Positions 63,669 to 64,000 of a stretch of 64,000 bases of DNA are shown here, in pieces. Every line of letters starts with the position of its first letter. The stretch's first letter is position 1. The notes under the pieces are model-generated. The model did no database searches. It was not told where the DNA came from and saw only the letters and a program-made list of their open reading frames with translations. The stretch is from Candidatus Jettenia sp. AMX2. GTDB taxonomy: Bacteria > Planctomycetota > Brocadiia > Brocadiales > Brocadiaceae. The stretch lies in assembly GCA_030583665.1 (NCBI GenBank), contig CP129469.1, positions 2,781,043 to 2,845,042 of the forward strand, given 5' to 3'. The position numbers and the translations under genes are program-made.

Positions 63669-64000
63669 AGCACTTCACTTAATCAGGTAAATGGCTTATA
63701 GTAATAGCAAAATATATTAATTTCAAGGACTTTTTCAATTCAAACACAACCGGTGAATAGCAGTCTTGCGGAATCCTCCCTTTTTCAGGCAGTTATCATA
63801 AACGTAATAAATAGAACAATTGCTTATACCTTTTTTTGATGGTAAAATACTTTTCAATTTACCTTTTGAAATTTACCATTTATGTTATGCTGTGGGAAGA
63901 AACATTTGCTGCCGTGATTATGGAAAACAGCCTTCCTGGAAATACCAGCAAATGCTTCGTTGCGCCAGGAGGCGGTAAACAAAGTCATTGCTGGCTTGTT
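63669..64000. other. Right-edge intergenic region with possible partial gene
   Basis: About 330 bases follow the SAM hydrolase start. On the plus strand, 63887-64000 is open to the edge, starting MLWEETFAAVIMENSLPGNT and continuing to GGGKQSHCWLV; it has no clear ribosome site and I do not recognise it. The rest is AT-rich without a clear promoter for either side. Confidence 0.35.

Overview
This window looks like chromosomal DNA of an anaerobic, metal-hungry Gram-negative bacterium, most plausibly a planctomycete of the anammox type (Brocadiales: Kuenenia, Brocadia or Jettenia-like). This is an inference from gene content: two TonB-dependent receptors, a very large secreted Asp-box/LamG protein, a double-cubane-cluster reductase pair, a cobalamin-type radical SAM/methyltransferase pair, a short EF-Ts, DUF4438 and DUF6901 proteins, and intergenic spaces crowded with short foldback repeats. 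No rRNA or marker phylogeny was available to confirm it.

Layout. 1-0.9 kb (minus): rfbF and the start of rfbG for CDP-sugar synthesis. 1.4-8.4 kb (minus): a 2,279-residue secreted protein under a convincing cyclic-di-GMP-I riboswitch. 8.7-10.1 kb: lysS. 10.9-15.4 kb: a polysaccharide deacetylase and a molybdate/tungstate cluster (ModE-like DNA-binding protein, di-Mop protein, modA, modB, modC). 15.6-20.5 kb: phoU, a DUF4438 gene, then rpsB-tsf-pyrH-frr and tRNA-Lys and tRNA-Glu. 20.5-25.8 kb: htpG (minus), glyQ (plus), a C-terminally short MnmE-like GTPase and a zinc-ribbon gene (minus). 26.1-30.3 kb: a probable nickel/cobalt uptake locus with a NikR-like palindrome over its promoter, ending in a frameshifted TonB receptor. 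30.7-39.8 kb: a Cys-rich secreted protein, a second TonB receptor, then a tight operon of a His-rich secreted protein, a NapH-like polyferredoxin, a double-cubane cluster protein, its ATP-dependent activator and a DsbD/UreH-like membrane protein.

39.9-53.3 kb is an AT-rich accessory island. It holds a single-chain type IIG restriction-modification enzyme, a DUF433/DUF5615 toxin-antitoxin pair, a HEPN pair with a frameshift, a three-domain nuclease/DUF429/P-loop-kinase protein, two adjacent AAA ATPase genes (one broken by a frameshift and a 124-bp MITE, the other split at a (TA)7 tract), a partial second copy of the toxin-antitoxin locus, and a DUF4258/YgiT pair. 53.3-59.3 kb is mostly repeats with a DUF6901 gene, a small membrane protein and a radical SAM/methyltransferase pair. 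59.3-63.7 kb (minus) carries bioA, bioD, a ThiC-family gene and an S-adenosylmethionine hydrolase gene.

The best candidates for something new are the TonB-linked double-cubane reductase operon, the three-domain nuclease-kinase protein with its AAA ATPase neighbours, and the c-di-GMP riboswitch controlling the giant secreted protein. Several apparent frameshifts lie in short A-runs or a TA-run, so assembly error must be excluded before they are called phase variation or gene decay.
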